From Bathynomus jamesi (Eukaryota; Arthropoda; Malacostraca; Isopoda; Cirolanidae), in contig JAJOZX010002710.1 of the NCBI GenBank assembly GCA_023014485.1, forward strand, positions 220,001 to 284,000: a DNA stretch of 64,000 bases, in the 5' to 3' direction. Within the stretch, counting starts at the first letter, position 1, and each line of letters starts with the position of its first letter. Positions 33,217 to 44,479 of the stretch are shown here, piece by piece. The notes below the pieces were generated by a model, which was not told where the DNA came from, made no database searches, and saw nothing but the letters and a program-made list of their open reading frames with translations. A program made the translations under genes and the position numbers.

Positions 33217-33804
33217 ATGGGCGCCCGCAGGTAGGGGCAAGGGGGGGCGCTTGCCCCCCCCTGGAAATGCCAAGAAAATATATTAAATATTTTCTAAGAA
33301 AATATTTATATCCTAAACTTGCTGAAAAGTATCCAACTGCCTCCTAAAGGGTGAAATTTTTTATTTGTGTGCATGATAAAAGGTTGCTACCTTTTTATTT
33401 GTTCACCGGGAGAAAATCAACTCCAACAAAAGTGATTTTATGGAAAAGGTTGTTCATAATTTTGGTAGTGACCGCAGACGACTACAATTCCTATTCAAAT
33501 GAGCAGTGTAGGTGATGCTCGAAACACCGTTTTCAAATTAGGTACAACATTTACTTCAGTGTGCTTTTTCTTCATTCTATCATGTTTCTGTTATAAATAA
33601 AATAAATGATTGTTATCATGTGCATTGTATGTATATACAATATATATTTGCATTTTCCATTACAGAAAATGCAACACTAAACTTGCTTAGAATTAACCTG
33701 CTGGTTCCTAAGGGGTCAAAAGTTTTTTGCTTGCTCCGGTCCCTACCTATTAATACATTAAATTTTGCCCCCCCTTGGAAAAAATCCTGCGGGCGCCCAT
33801 GAAT
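33217..33804. mobile_element. hAT-type MITE inside the FLYWCH remnant
   Basis: Ends ATGGGCGCCCGCAGG / CCTGCGGGCGCCCAT with an 8-bp duplication tcaaagcc (33209-33216, 33805-33812); 588 bp. It carries G-rich 'ggggggcgcttgcccccc' next to the left end. The FLYWCH-like reading frame continues on its far side. Confidence 0.8.
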
Positions 33805-34094
33805 TCAAAGCCTAAAGTGTACGCCACAATAGCAAGTATGAAAACGACTGCTACTAACTCCCAATTATCTGCAAGATCACTAATTGCCGATGCTTCTGCA
33901 TTCTGCAAGCCTAGATGATGCAGGTTGTTATCTAATGCCATCAATTGCAACTTCATCAAGAAATATTAGAAAATGGAGGCAAAAGAATATGGATATGTTG
34001 CAAAAGTACATAATAGAACGTAAACTACGCTAGGATCTTTAGGAGACATTTTTTAAATGAATCCATCAAATAAAACGTTAAAACTAACGAAAAT

Positions 34095-34391
34095 ATGGAC
34101 CTTTTCCAGTTTGTGTACCGTTTTTCATATAATTTATTTTTGAGAATATTTTTTGTTAAAACTAACGAAAATATCACGACTTAACCTAACCAATTATCAA
34201 GGGCGTACAGTTGATCTATTATTAATTATAACATTGTTTGTTTCTGGAATAGTATTTACTATTTACTAATAGATCAACTGTACGCTCTTGATAATTGGTT
34301 AGGTTAAGTCGTGATATTTTCGTTAGTTTTAACAAAAATATTCTCAAAAATAAATTATATGAAAAACGGTACACAAACTGGAAAAGGTCCG
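34095..34391. repeat. Palindrome with ~128-bp arms
   Basis: Left arm about 34095-34222 and right arm about 34265-34391 are inverted copies (ttaacctaaccaattatcaa, gtacagttgatctatta), with a 42-bp AT-rich loop. It lies in the right part of the MULE-like element. Confidence 0.75.
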
Positions 34392-34859
34392 AAAATATTA
34401 CGACTTAACCTAACCAATCGTGAACTTATTTTTTATTTGTTAAAAATTCTTTTGCGGCGGCGAAAATTCCTTGCGGCGAAAATTCCTTGCGGCGAAAAGT
34501 CCTGCGGCGAAAGTTCCGAACGCGCTTTGTTTCTGGTGGTTTCAGTATGGTTTCTCTATTGTCTACTTGTTTTTTCCTACTGCTGCTAATGCCCTTCGTT
34601 TGAAAACTTTGGATTTGGTTTTGTGCCTCTGTTTCCTCTGTTGTTACTTCTTTTATTTCTATTATTTCTGCTTTTGCTGTTTTCTTTTCCTGTTCGTTTT
34701 TCGCAGTTTCCTCTCGTACTCTCTTCGTTCCTTCTATTTCTTTTCTCTGTTCACTATTCATAAGCTCCTATTTTGCCTTTTTCTCATAGTCTCGTTCTGC
34801 TTTAAAAACTGTAAACGAGTTTATTTCGATTATGCAGCTTTATATATATATATTATATA

Positions 34860-36351
34860 TATATATAAACTGCAAACACGCAGTATAATTAACGTAAAGA
34901 ACGACGCTTGTATAGGAGAATATTCCGCGCAAGATGAGAGCGAGAGAACGAAACAAATGAAAAAATGAGGTAACCACCCGGGAATCGAACCCGGGATCTT
35001 CCGATTGCCGGTCAGATATGATAACCTTTACACCACGGGCCTCACTCAATCAAATGTCGTAATTCCTCTACATACGCGCAGAAACCAATGCCCCAAGGGG
35101 GCACCTCCCGCATGCCGTACATTATATACATCTAAACTGCAAACACGCAGTATAATTAACGTAAAGAACGACGCTTGTATAGGAGAATATTCCGCGCAAA
35201 ATGAGAGCGAGAGAACGAAACAAATGAAAAAATGAGGTAACCACCCGGGAATCGAACCCGGGATCTTCCGATTGCCTGTCAGATATGATAACCATTACAC
35301 CACGGGCCTCACTCAATCAATGTCGTAATTCCTCTACATACGCATTTGGGGCATTGGTTTCTGCGCGTATGTAGAGGAAACACGACATTTGATTGAGTGA
35401 GGCCCGTGGTGTAATGGTTATCATATCTGACCGGCAATCGGAAGATCCCGGGTTCGATTCCCGGGTGGTTGCCTCATTTTTTCATTTGTTTCGTTCTCTC
35501 GCTCTCATCTTGCGCGGAATATTCTCCTATACAAGCGTCGTTCTTTACGTTAATTATACTGCGTGTTTGCAGTTTAAATGTATATAATGTACGGCATGCG
35601 GGAGGTGCCCCCTTGGGGCATTGGTTTCTGCGCGTATGTAGAGGAATTACGACATTTGATTGAGTGAGGCCCGTGGTGTAATGGTTATCATATCTGACCG
35701 GCAATCGGAAGATCCCGGGTTCAATTCCCGGGTGGTTACCTCATTTTTTCATTTGTTTCGTTCTCTCGCTCTCATCTTGCGCTGAATATTCTCCTATACA
35801 AGCGTCGTTCTTTACGTTAATTATACTGCGTGTTTGCAGTTTAAATGTATATAATGTACGGCCTGCGGGAGGTGCCCCCTTGGGGCATTGGTTTCTGCGC
35901 GCATGTAGAGGAATTACGACATTTGATTGAGTGAGGCCCGTGGTGTAATGGTTATCATATCTGACCGGCAATCGGAAGATCCCGGGTTCGATTCCCGGGT
36001 GGTTACCTCATTTTTTCATTTGTTTCGTTCTCTCGCTCTCATCTTGCGCGGTATATTCTCCTATACAAGCGTCGTTCTTTACGTTAATTATACTGCGTGT
36101 TTGCAGTTTAAATGTATATAATGTACGGCCTGCGGGAGGTGCCCCCTTGGGGCATTGGTTTCTGCGCGTATGTAGAGGAATTACGACATTTGATTGAGTG
36201 AGGCCCGTGGTGTAATGATTATCATATCTGACCGGCAATCGGAAGATCCCGGGTTCAATTCCCGGGTGGTTACCTCATTTTTTCATTTGTTTCGTTCTCT
36301 CGCTCTCATCTTGCGCGGAATATTCTCCTATACAAGCGTCGTTCTTTACGT

Positions 36352-36356
<5 letters not shown>
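34860..36356. repeat. Inverted tandem array of tRNA-like 267-bp units
   Basis: Six tRNA-like cores at exact 267-bp spacing: minus strand 34967-35043 and 35234-35310; plus strand 35399-35475, 35666-35742, 35933-36009 and 36200-36276. Each has an A box TGGTGTAATGG, a B box GGTTCGATTCC or GGTTCAATTCC, a paired anticodon-type stem (TCTGA/TCGGA) and a T stem CCGGG/CCCGG. The acceptor ends pair only as GAGG/CCTC. Between cores is a conserved spacer (ttgcgcggaatattctccta). The two orientations meet at about 35311-35398. Confidence 0.8.
35399..35475 (+). tRNA. tRNA-like core (representative unit)
   Basis: Internal Pol III promoter boxes are intact, T arm and anticodon stem pair, and the D arm pairs weakly. 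The loop CCGGCAA lacks U33 and the acceptor stem is incomplete, so it is a tRNA-derived unit, not a clear functional tRNA. A specificity should not be assigned. Confidence 0.4.
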
Positions 36357-36420
<64 letters not shown>

Positions 36421-36602
36421 TTATATATAATTATATATACACACATCCGGTCGGCAAATTCAAAGGGAAACCTTGAATATTCCAGAAAAATCTTGTTAAT
36501 CATAGGTTCAAGTTGATAATTAAAGCGATTTTAATTAACATAAGCCAACTGCAGGAGGTTTGGACAAGCTTCTCAAGAAAATCGATAAAATAGGAGATAT
36601 CC

Positions 36603-36858
36603 AAAGAATACCAGGTAGCGGTATTAAATTTGGCGACCAAACAGTCCTGATTTAAATCCTGTCGATTACGGCCTTTCAGAAAATTTGTCACAGAGAATTT
36701 ATCGGGTCAAAGTAAGAAATGTCGCTCATTTACGACAGCTTCTGGGAAAATGGGATGAGCTACCACAAAAACAAATCAATAAAGTTATTGATGAGTTCCG
36801 TCCTAGACTGAAAAACGTTGTAGAAGTTCGTGGTAAACATATCAAGCAATTTTTTTAA
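36603..36858 (+). pseudogene. Mariner transposase C-terminal fragment
   Basis: From about 36633 the frame reads WRPNSPDLNPVDYGL, the box with the third catalytic Asp of mariner-type transposases, then QRIYRVKVRNVAHLRQLL and ends ...GKHIKQFF with a stop at 36856-36858. The N-terminal part is absent. Non-coding mariner tail continues to about 37080. Confidence 0.75.
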
Positions 36859-37104
36859 CATCAAGGTACCACCATACAGTATGAGTAATTTGTAACTTTT
36901 TATCTGTACATAGTAGTGTGAATGGAGAATTTCCAGTGGCATAAAGAAATGTTCAATAAATCCGTAATTTTCATTAGTTTTCTTTGAAATCCACTCACCA
37001 TATAGGAAATCTACATAGTTGTGGGGTGTGAAAAAAATATTGAAATCTGACCATAACTTTGGATTTTACAGGCAAAGTTCGATGTCTCCTTTTTTTTCCA
37101 ACTG

Positions 37105-37125
<21 letters not shown>

Positions 37126-37168
<43 letters not shown>

Positions 37169-37171
37169 GTG
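37126..37171. repeat. (GT)n microsatellite
   Basis: GT repeat next to (TA)n, between the mariner fragment and the second tRNA-like array. Confidence 0.85.
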
Positions 37172-37199
37172 AAAAATGGCAAAATTAGAGCTGAAACTA

Positions 37200-38076
37200 A
37201 ATTATTATACACACTTTAACTGCAAACAACAGTATAATTAATGGAAAGAACGACCCTTGTGTAGAAGAGCGTTCCGCACAAGATGAGGAGGGAGAACGAA
37301 CAAATTAAAAATGAGGTACCACCAAGGAATCGAATCCGGGCTCATCCGATTGCCGGCCAGTAATGCTATCCACTACACCATGGACCTCGATCAATCAGAA
37401 GTCGTAATTCTCCTACATACGAGCAGAAACCAGTGCCCTGAGGGGGCACCTTCGCATGCCGTACATATATATTTTATATACATTTGTTCGTTCTCCCTCC
37501 TCATCTTGTGCGGAACGCTCTTCTACACAAGCGTCGTTCTTTACATTAATTATACTGTGTGTTGTTTGCAGTTAAAATGTATATATGTACGGCATGCGAA
37601 GGTGCCTCCTCAGGGAATTGGTTTCTGCTCGTATGTAGGAGCATTACGACTTCTGATTGATCGAGGTCCATGGTGTAGTGGATAGCATATCTGACCGGCA
37701 ATCGGATGATCTCGGGTTCGATTCCCGGGTGGTACCTCATTTTTCATTTGTTCGTTCTCCCTCCTCATCTTGTGCGGTACGCTCTTCTACACAAGCGTCG
37801 TTCTTTACATTAATTATACTGTGTGCTGTTTGCAGTTAAAATGTATATATGTATGGCATGCGAAGGTGCGACCTCAGGGCATTGGTTTCTGCTCGTATGT
37901 AGGAGAATTACGACTTCTGATTGATCGAGGTCCATGGTGTAGTGGATAGCATATCTGACCGGCAATCGGATGATCCTGGGTTCGATTCCCGGGTGGTACC
38001 TCACTTTTCATTTGTTCGTTCTCCCTCCTCATCTTGTGCGGAACGTTCTTCTACACAAGCGTCGTTCTTTACATTT
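37200..38076. repeat. Second tRNA-like array, diverged family, 264-bp units
   Basis: Cores at 37313-37388 (minus), 37663-37738 (plus) and 37927-38002 (plus). Same plan as the first array but with TGGTGTAGTGGATAGCA in the A-box region and GGTCC/GGTACC ends (GAGGT/ACCTC pairs). Spacers share 'acacaagcgtcgttctttac'. Again a minus unit is followed by plus units. The two arrays have evolved separately. Confidence 0.8.
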
Positions 38077-38640
38077 TGTATATATATATATAGCTCCGTG
38101 CTCACAAACCAATCCAAAAAACAATATATTGCATACCTAAAAGTCATACAAAAAACTTTTACGTCTAAGATAGAGGAAACGAAAGATAAAGGATACTGGT
38201 CTCGACTACACTCTAATTACTGTTACTTATAACTCCTACATAACCAATCCATATTTTTCTTTTCAGTAACCCTAGCATAACTTGGGTGCAACTTCACTTA
38301 CGTAACTTTGCCCCGTAACATTGTTGTAATTTTTTATCAGTAACCTTCATATAACTTTTGCATGTGTAACTTTCTCGTAACAGAAATGTACTTCTAACAA
38401 ACAATATTTTCATGGGAAAACTAAAATACACAAAGTGGTAAAAAGAAATTTAGTAATCAGACATAACATACACGATACAAATAAATAAAATCAATAATTT
38501 AAAAAAAATATATAGGAAATTATATAGGACCTATAGATACGTACATTCCTGAAGTTTAAATGTTACATATATAGCGGTGAACATTAAAAAACACGTCTAA
38601 GCACATATTTTGTCCCCATATTTTAAACATTTTCAAGACT
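38077..38640. other. AT-rich spacer, no gene seen
   Basis: AT-rich sequence between the second tRNA-like array and the FEN-type element. Includes 'gtaacttt/gtaaccctt' motifs but no ORF or clear repeat. Confidence 0.45.
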
Positions 38641-39246
38641 ACATATAGTGGGCAGGCCAAAAACTGAAAAGTCCTCTAGAAAAAAACTTCACGGCGTTTT
38701 TTGTTAATGGCAGGCACCCACCTTAGATAAGTAGTATTGAGGATGCCAAACAAGATGGGGGTGGATGCCACTCAATTTTAGGTTTGAAGGTCCCATACAA
38801 GGTTACACAAGTCAAATTCTGAAAAATTCCGAATATTTGCATTTCAGTGGTGGCTGTATGTAACAACGTGTTTAAAGGTGTATCATTAGCACATAAAGCA
38901 TATTTTTGTGAGTTTATGGATAATAATTGAATGTAACTATGACTCTGGATGTCTTTATTTCTATTAAAACTACATTTAGCATGCTGGGTGAGGTGCTCAT
39001 GTGTCTACTACTACTACCATAGTACAAGTAATATCATACTTTCACATGTTGAATATTTTCACTGCACTGGCTGGCCAGACATTGGTTTAGTATATGCAAT
39101 TAAAAGAGTGCAGACAGTGCCAGCTGGTAAAATAATAATAATAATACTGCTAAAGGATAGGTATGTTTCGAATTGTTTCAATATATCTGTGGCTACTACA
39201 TACTGCCATTCCCACTTGTCTTTGCAGATAGGGAGCTCATCATTAA

Positions 39247-42200
39247 TGGACCCTGTAGCTGTCATCAAGTGCAAGAGGAAACGTCAGGATGTCAGTGAGG
39301 ATTGTTGCTTCTTCTGCCAAAGCAGCGCTGGTGACCTGCGCACAGCATCAGCAGAAGGAAAAGCAAGAACTATGACTATGGGCGATGAGAGAAAGAACAT
39401 GGGAGATACCTACTATCTTCATGTTTTACAAAGACTGGAAAGTCATTCCAAGGATGATTTCAATGCATTGGAACTCAAGTGGCATAAATCATGCTACTCT
39501 TTATTCACCTCTGAAGGCAAACTCAAAAGGCTGCGAAGTCAGCAGCAGACCATGGGTGCATCGGCGACCACAAAAAGTGCAGGCTCTCAGGCTTTTCCCC
39601 CAAAGCGTAGACGTTCAACACCAGTGATTGACTGGACCCTCTGCATGTTTTGCCAAAAGAAGACCACAAAGAAACTGCACAGGGTGGAGACAATGGAGAA
39701 GTCAGATGACTTGATCCAGCGTGCCAAACACGACCCTGTCATGAGCATACCGTTGTCAGCGGTGAGTGATGTGATTGCAGTTGAAGGCTGCTATCATCTG
39801 GCATGTTTGGTGACATTTGAGAGACGTACTAGAAAACAAGCGGTGTCAGAGGAGCAGCAAGGGCCTGAAAATGAGTGCATGACGAAGCTGTGCAAAGACT
39901 TGACAGTAGGCCTGTCTCGTGGTCACGTATACGACATGGGAGACGTCTGGGACAGATACGAGAGTATGTGTAATGACACCGGCATCACCGTGAAATACTC
40001 CAGGAGAACAACGTTCTACGAAGATGTTCAAAGGCTGCTTGGATCAAACGCCAGCTATGTACGCCCATTGTCAAGGGGCCCGCTGCTGATTTACCCTGGA
40101 GAGAGCTCAGATTTCATCATCTCCAAAGCACTGGCTAAGTCTTGTGAACAAGGTCCTGTCACCTCTGAGTCAGAGTCTACTGAAGATGAAGATGCTGATG
40201 TCCGCATGTGTGCCACTAGCAGCATATTCCAAGATATGGTACACGTGGCTCTGAAGGTTCGACAAGATCTTCTTGAAACTCCTGGACACTCCGAGACATG
40301 GCAAGGTCTTGATCAGGAACATGTTGATCGCGTCATACCCGACAGTCTGTACCTGTTTCTACGATTGCTCTTTGGGGGAATGGATGCTGTGGATGAGGGA
40401 AGTGAAGAGGACCAGAAAGTGAAGCAGAGTGTGTGTAGCATTGCCCAGGACATAGTCTATGCAGTCTCCAACCGACGAAAGTTGACACCAAAGCATGTGG
40501 GCTTGGGTCTTACTCTGCACCAAGCCACCCGCTCAGAAGCACTCCTAGATCTGTTCCACGCGGCAAATCACACTATTGGTATCGACACTGTAAGAAGGAT
40601 AGACACCACCATCGCTCAGAACATCCTGGAGAGGTATGCTGAGAATGGATGTGTCTACATCCCTGACACCATCGTCAAAGAGAGAATGATTCACTGCTCT
40701 TGTGACAACATAGATGTCTTGGAGTCAACCTTAGACGGGAAGAACACCTTCCACAGCACTCAACTGATGGTATGGCAGAGAGGCCCCCTCCACAGCAGAG
40801 TCATGGCCAAAAGGGTGGCAAGCACAAGAGATCGAAATCTATCAAACCTGATGACCTACAGGAGTTCCAAAGGCTGGACCAGGCTACCCTCCCATCTGGC
40901 AAGAGGCCATCTCCTCCTGGCTACGACACTGACATAGACGACTTGTCACATGAACCTGAGAGGGACCGGGCACGTGCCAAGGACTTGGCCTGGGTGGTGT
41001 CACGCATCCATGATGAAGCGATGTCCGTTCCAAGCTGGGGAGCATTCAATCAATCTGTCAGCACTGCGGATCCACCAGTAACGACCGCCGGGATGTTGCC
41101 AATCCTGCAGGCACCAGCAGATGACAATGACACCATGACCACCGTCATCAATCGCTTCATGGCCATTTCTGAGTATGTCAGCCAGAAGTACACCATCATC
41201 ACTGCTGATCAGCCTCTGTACAGCAGGGGTAAGGAACTAGTCTGGGCAAACTCGAAATTTGCCAACGTGGTCTTGCTCATGGGAGGCCTCCATATCTGCT
41301 TCAACTTTCTGAAAGCCATTGGTCAACACATGGAAAGTGTGGGACTTGATGACTTATGGACAGAGGCAGGTGTGTACGCGGCTAACACCACTGAGACAAT
41401 GCTGGACGGCAAGGCCTACTACCGAGCTGTGAGAGGTCACCAGCTGACGTATGAGGCACTGTGGCGCATCAAGTGGCAGATGTTTGAGTCATGGCTGGCT
41501 GCAACTGGCAACGGAGATGAGAACGTCAAACAGCTTGCCCTCAATGTTGCTTCGCTTTTCAAAGACAGAGCTGACATAGATGAGATGCGCGATGCTGTTG
41601 ACAACTTCTCAGACGTTTTGGCAGATGAGAAATTCCACAGTCTCATGGAGGAATTCAATGACCAGCACTCTGAAAATCCCAACTTCATGCTGTGGTCATC
41701 CTACATGGAAATGGTAGAGATCCTACTGGCCTTCATCAGAGCTCAGAGAGATGGCATGTGGAGTCTCCACATAGAAGCCTTTGCTGCAATGCTGCCTTGG
41801 CTAAGTATCTATGACTACACAAACTATGCACGTTGGGGGCCGGTCTACTTGGCTGATATGAGAGGTCTTGAGAAGTCAGCACCAGAAGTTCATGCAGAGT
41901 TCTGTAATGGGAACTTTGTCGCCAAGAGGACGGCGAAGAACTTCAACCAAGTTCCAGCTGATCAGGCAACCGAATGGATAAATCGTGCATGCAAGATGCA
42001 CAATGGTATCATCGGCATCACAAAGAATGACCAAGCAAGAGACAGGTTCTGCATCACATGGTCAGAGCGGTCACGCATCTCTCAAGACACAAGATGTCTC
42101 TTCAATCTTCAAGATGATGATGGGGAAGCCACCTTCACTCGGGTTGACACTCTGCCTTCTCGCACTAGGCGTGACGCTTATGATGTCATGAAGCTAGTTC

Positions 42201-43805
42201 AGCAGTTGAAGCAGTTTGACGTCCTCAGAGTTCACGTGAGTGAAGCAGGAGATACAGATGCCGCCACTAACATCCCACTTGTTTCACTGGCAACCAAAGA
42301 CACTGCACCCACAGATGTTGTGGAGAACCTGCTGACAACTCAGGATTGAGGAAAGCAGCATGTAATCAGCTTCATGAAGGAGAGGCTGATTGAACAGATA
42401 GTAGGCTTCCATGAAACGATGAAGAAACATCGGTCGAAAACCTTCGCTGATGTGTACAGAGCTACAGTTTCCACCAAGAAGAACATGCAGAAGACCATCA
42501 AAGCTGACAGAAAGCTACTACAGCGGCTCATGAATGCAGCGACCGCAGGTCGCATGGTGGAGATGGTCAACGTCTTGAAGCATGAACGGAGTCCCATTTA
42601 GTCTGGCGAAGGCAGGAGGAGAGATGAATTCGACATCGAAGTCTGAGCTGACGAGACCTGTGTGATGTTAGATGGCTATGCACTCATCCAAGCTCTTGGC
42701 AAGCCTGGCGGCTGTCGGACATTCGGCGACTATGCTGAAATGTTCTTCAAGGCCGTGACGAGTTATTTCAATGAACACACAACAAGAGTTGATGTCATCT
42801 TTGATCGGTACGCAGGGGAAGGATCGATCAAAGCAGTTAACAGGGCAAAGCGTGCAAGCAAGAAGAAACCGATTCGGAAAGTCATTGATGGCCAACAAGT
42901 TCCACTGCCTGAAGTGTGGAAAAACTTCATGACCCTGGATACAAACAAGGCTGACCTAGCCTTGTTTCTGTCTAACGTCATCACTGAAAAGGGCAGAGAT
43001 CTTTAAGAAAGATGTCAGCTGGTGACAGGGGGCGGCTTCTCTGAAGCCACGGAAGTACGGTCAACCAGGCGACATGACGTTCCACTGCATAGCAACCATG
43101 AAGAGGCTGACACCAGGCTCATCCTTCACTTATGTGATGCAGCGTCCCAGGGCTATGAACGAATACTGGTAGTTTGCAGAGATACTGATGTAATGGTGCT
43201 GCTGATTCACTTTGTTTGCACGAAGGTCGCTGAAGTGTGGATGCTGTGCAGAACGGCCAAGAACCGAAAATGCTACCCTGTGCACGATGTATTTAAGAGT
43301 TTGTCGCCCCCAGTCAGGGACAACCTGGTCAGCTTCCACGCTTTGACTGGGTGTGACACAGTCTCGTCCTTCAGTGGTCATGGAAAAAAGAAGTGTTGGA
43401 AGGTGTTCAGTGACCACCCACTCCTGCTGCACGCCATTGGTCGAGATGGAGATATTGCAGATGTTGAGAAGTTTGTATGTCATTTGTATGGCACCCCGGA
43501 ACAACACACAGTTGATGACGCCAGAGTTCACCTTTTTATGAAGGCCAAGAAGACTGAAAATGCTCCCACTGACAAAGGATGCCCTGGAGCTCCACGCCAA
43601 GCGGGCAAACTATCAGGCCAAAATATGGCTCCAGCCTGACAAAGAGCACGTAGATGAAGATCCTGTGGACACTTCAGCCTGGAAGTTGGAAGATAGATGC
43701 AACTGCTTCAGGAAAAGGATGAAGTGCACGACAGTTTGTGGTTGTGACGACAGCGGTTGCTGTAACCCAGCTGGACAGGAGATCTATGTCTCTCTTCCGT
43801 GCTGA
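39247..43805 (+). pseudogene. Large zinc-finger + FEN/PIN-like nuclease protein (broken)
   Basis: Starts MDPVAVIKCKRKR just after an intron-type acceptor (acttgtctttgcag, 39215-39228). N-terminal Cys/His motifs CCFFCQ...WHKSC and CMFCQ...CYHLAC look like two zinc-binding domains. A long central part runs through a frameshift near 40770-40930 to a TGA at 42347. The same frame continues past further stops (42599-42601, about 42641, 43004-43006) with VMLDGYALIQALG and VDVIFDRYAGEGSIK, then HEEADTRLILHL, CRDTDVMVLL and LTGCDTVSSFSGHGKKKCW, which follow the N and I regions and helix-hairpin-helix of FEN/XPG nucleases. After another shift a Cys-rich tail (CNCFRKRMKCTTVCGC) ends at 43805. AATAAA lies near 44061. 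Family known to me only as uncharacterised invertebrate/fish proteins. Confidence 0.7.
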
Positions 43806-44345
43806 AATCGAGAGAAGCTGGAATGTGCTATAAAGAACTAATAACTCTGCTCTTAAGTGATTGCAATCCACACAATTGTGACTGTCAGTGCAGCATTTCG
43901 GTGCTGTTCATCAAGAAACGTGAACTTGTAGATGTTACTAGTGTGTAAACTGTATAGTTATGGGGCTATGTTTACTGCTTTGTGATTTAGTTGTGATAAT
44001 TCTGTTACTGTGAGTACTTAATTCATGCCTTCAAACTTATTAGGCACTAATCATGTTAAAATAAATTGTTTTGACAAACAGACTTGCTCAATGTTTTTTT
44101 TTCACCAATTAAAGTAAAAAATCACAAATTTTTAGCACAATTTCGGTCGTGCTTAACTCGAATTTGATCTTGAGTTGGTAATTCGGATGGAATAAGCGTG
44201 TCATCATACTTCTTTATCACTATGTGTGGCAAAATGAAACATTTGGTCAAACCAATTGGCTCAGAATATTGTTTTTAAATTAAAATTAGAAAATATCATT
44301 TTTTGCACAGTTTGACCTCGAAAATCCCTTTGAAAGCCAAAAGCG
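43806..44345. other. 3' region of the nuclease-like gene
   Basis: No ORF. AATAAA at about 44061 suits a polyadenylation site for the preceding gene. AT-rich after that. Confidence 0.5.
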
Positions 44346-44479
44346 AGAGTGGCATCCACCTGCATTTTATTCCTCACCCACAGGTACATTGATTTAGCAT
44401 GGGTTCCAGCTATTAACAAAAACCGCCGTTCAAAGTCGATTTTTGAATTTTGGACGGTCCACGAATATGTTTGATTTGC

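Larger units (their letters stand above)
32753..34524. mobile_element. MULE-like element with minisatellite TIRs and FLYWCH remnant
   Basis: Flanked by a 9-bp direct repeat ctttgtttc (32744-32752, 34525-34533), the duplication size of Mutator-like elements. Both ends hold tandem 'ttcgccgcaggac/aaggaa' minisatellite units in inverted orientation (32764-32868; 34452-34513). The inside contains a fragment YWKCEIKNCKARVHT...HSH (about 33100-33195), the pattern of a FLYWCH zinc finger, known from Phantom-type MULEs. A hAT MITE and a palindrome lie inside. Confidence 0.65.
32296..34761 (-). pseudogene. LINE ORF1 with two CCCH zinc fingers, split by a MULE
   Basis: The N-terminal part (34761-34525) is a charged, coiled-coil-like segment (EGTKRVREETAKNEQEKKTA). 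After the insertion (32753-34524) the ORF continues at 32752 with CNYFYNNGHCKFGGKCKFYH and CKTYATYGTCQYGRNCYYHH, two CCCH zinc fingers likely to bind RNA, then an Asn/Lys-rich tail. CCCH fingers in a LINE ORF1 are uncommon; RRM or CCHC types are the usual forms. Confidence 0.7.
29487..34815 (-). mobile_element. LINE on the minus strand with CCCH-finger ORF1
   Basis: Read from right to left: 5' region and ORF1 start near 34761, a MULE-like element inserted at 32753-34524, the rest of ORF1 to 32296, ORF2 endonuclease (32224-31818), RT (31328-30072) and a 3' end at about 29487 against (TA)n. Heavily mutated. Confidence 0.8.
38660..44460 (+). mobile_element. Candidate DNA element with FEN/PIN-like nuclease gene
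   Basis: Diverged inverted repeats bracket the coding region: cacggcgttttttgttaatg (38691) against the inverse of cattaacaaaaaccgccgt-like sequence at 44411-44429, and gtggatgccactc (38761-38773) against gagtggcatccac (44347-44359), in matching order and spacing. No target duplication identified, so the true ends may lie further out. The only protein is the nuclease-like one. It may be a little-described transposon class or a gene family amplified with its flanks. Confidence 0.5.

Noticed and set aside
34840..36430. Repeated 64- to 76-aa ORFs such as MSEARGVMVIISDRQSEDPG and MPVRYDNHYTTG
   Set aside because: They translate the tRNA-like cores and spacers of the tandem array, on both strands, so they are by-products of the repeat.
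34860..38076. Regularly spaced repeats as a CRISPR array
   Set aside because: Units are 264-267 bp with Pol III boxes, partly inverted, in a clearly eukaryotic context with no cas genes.
38949..39246. Upstream extension of the nuclease-like ORF (MSLFLLKLHLACW...)
   Set aside because: Low-complexity, unlike the rest, and followed by a good splice acceptor at 39215-39228, so the real exon most likely starts after it.
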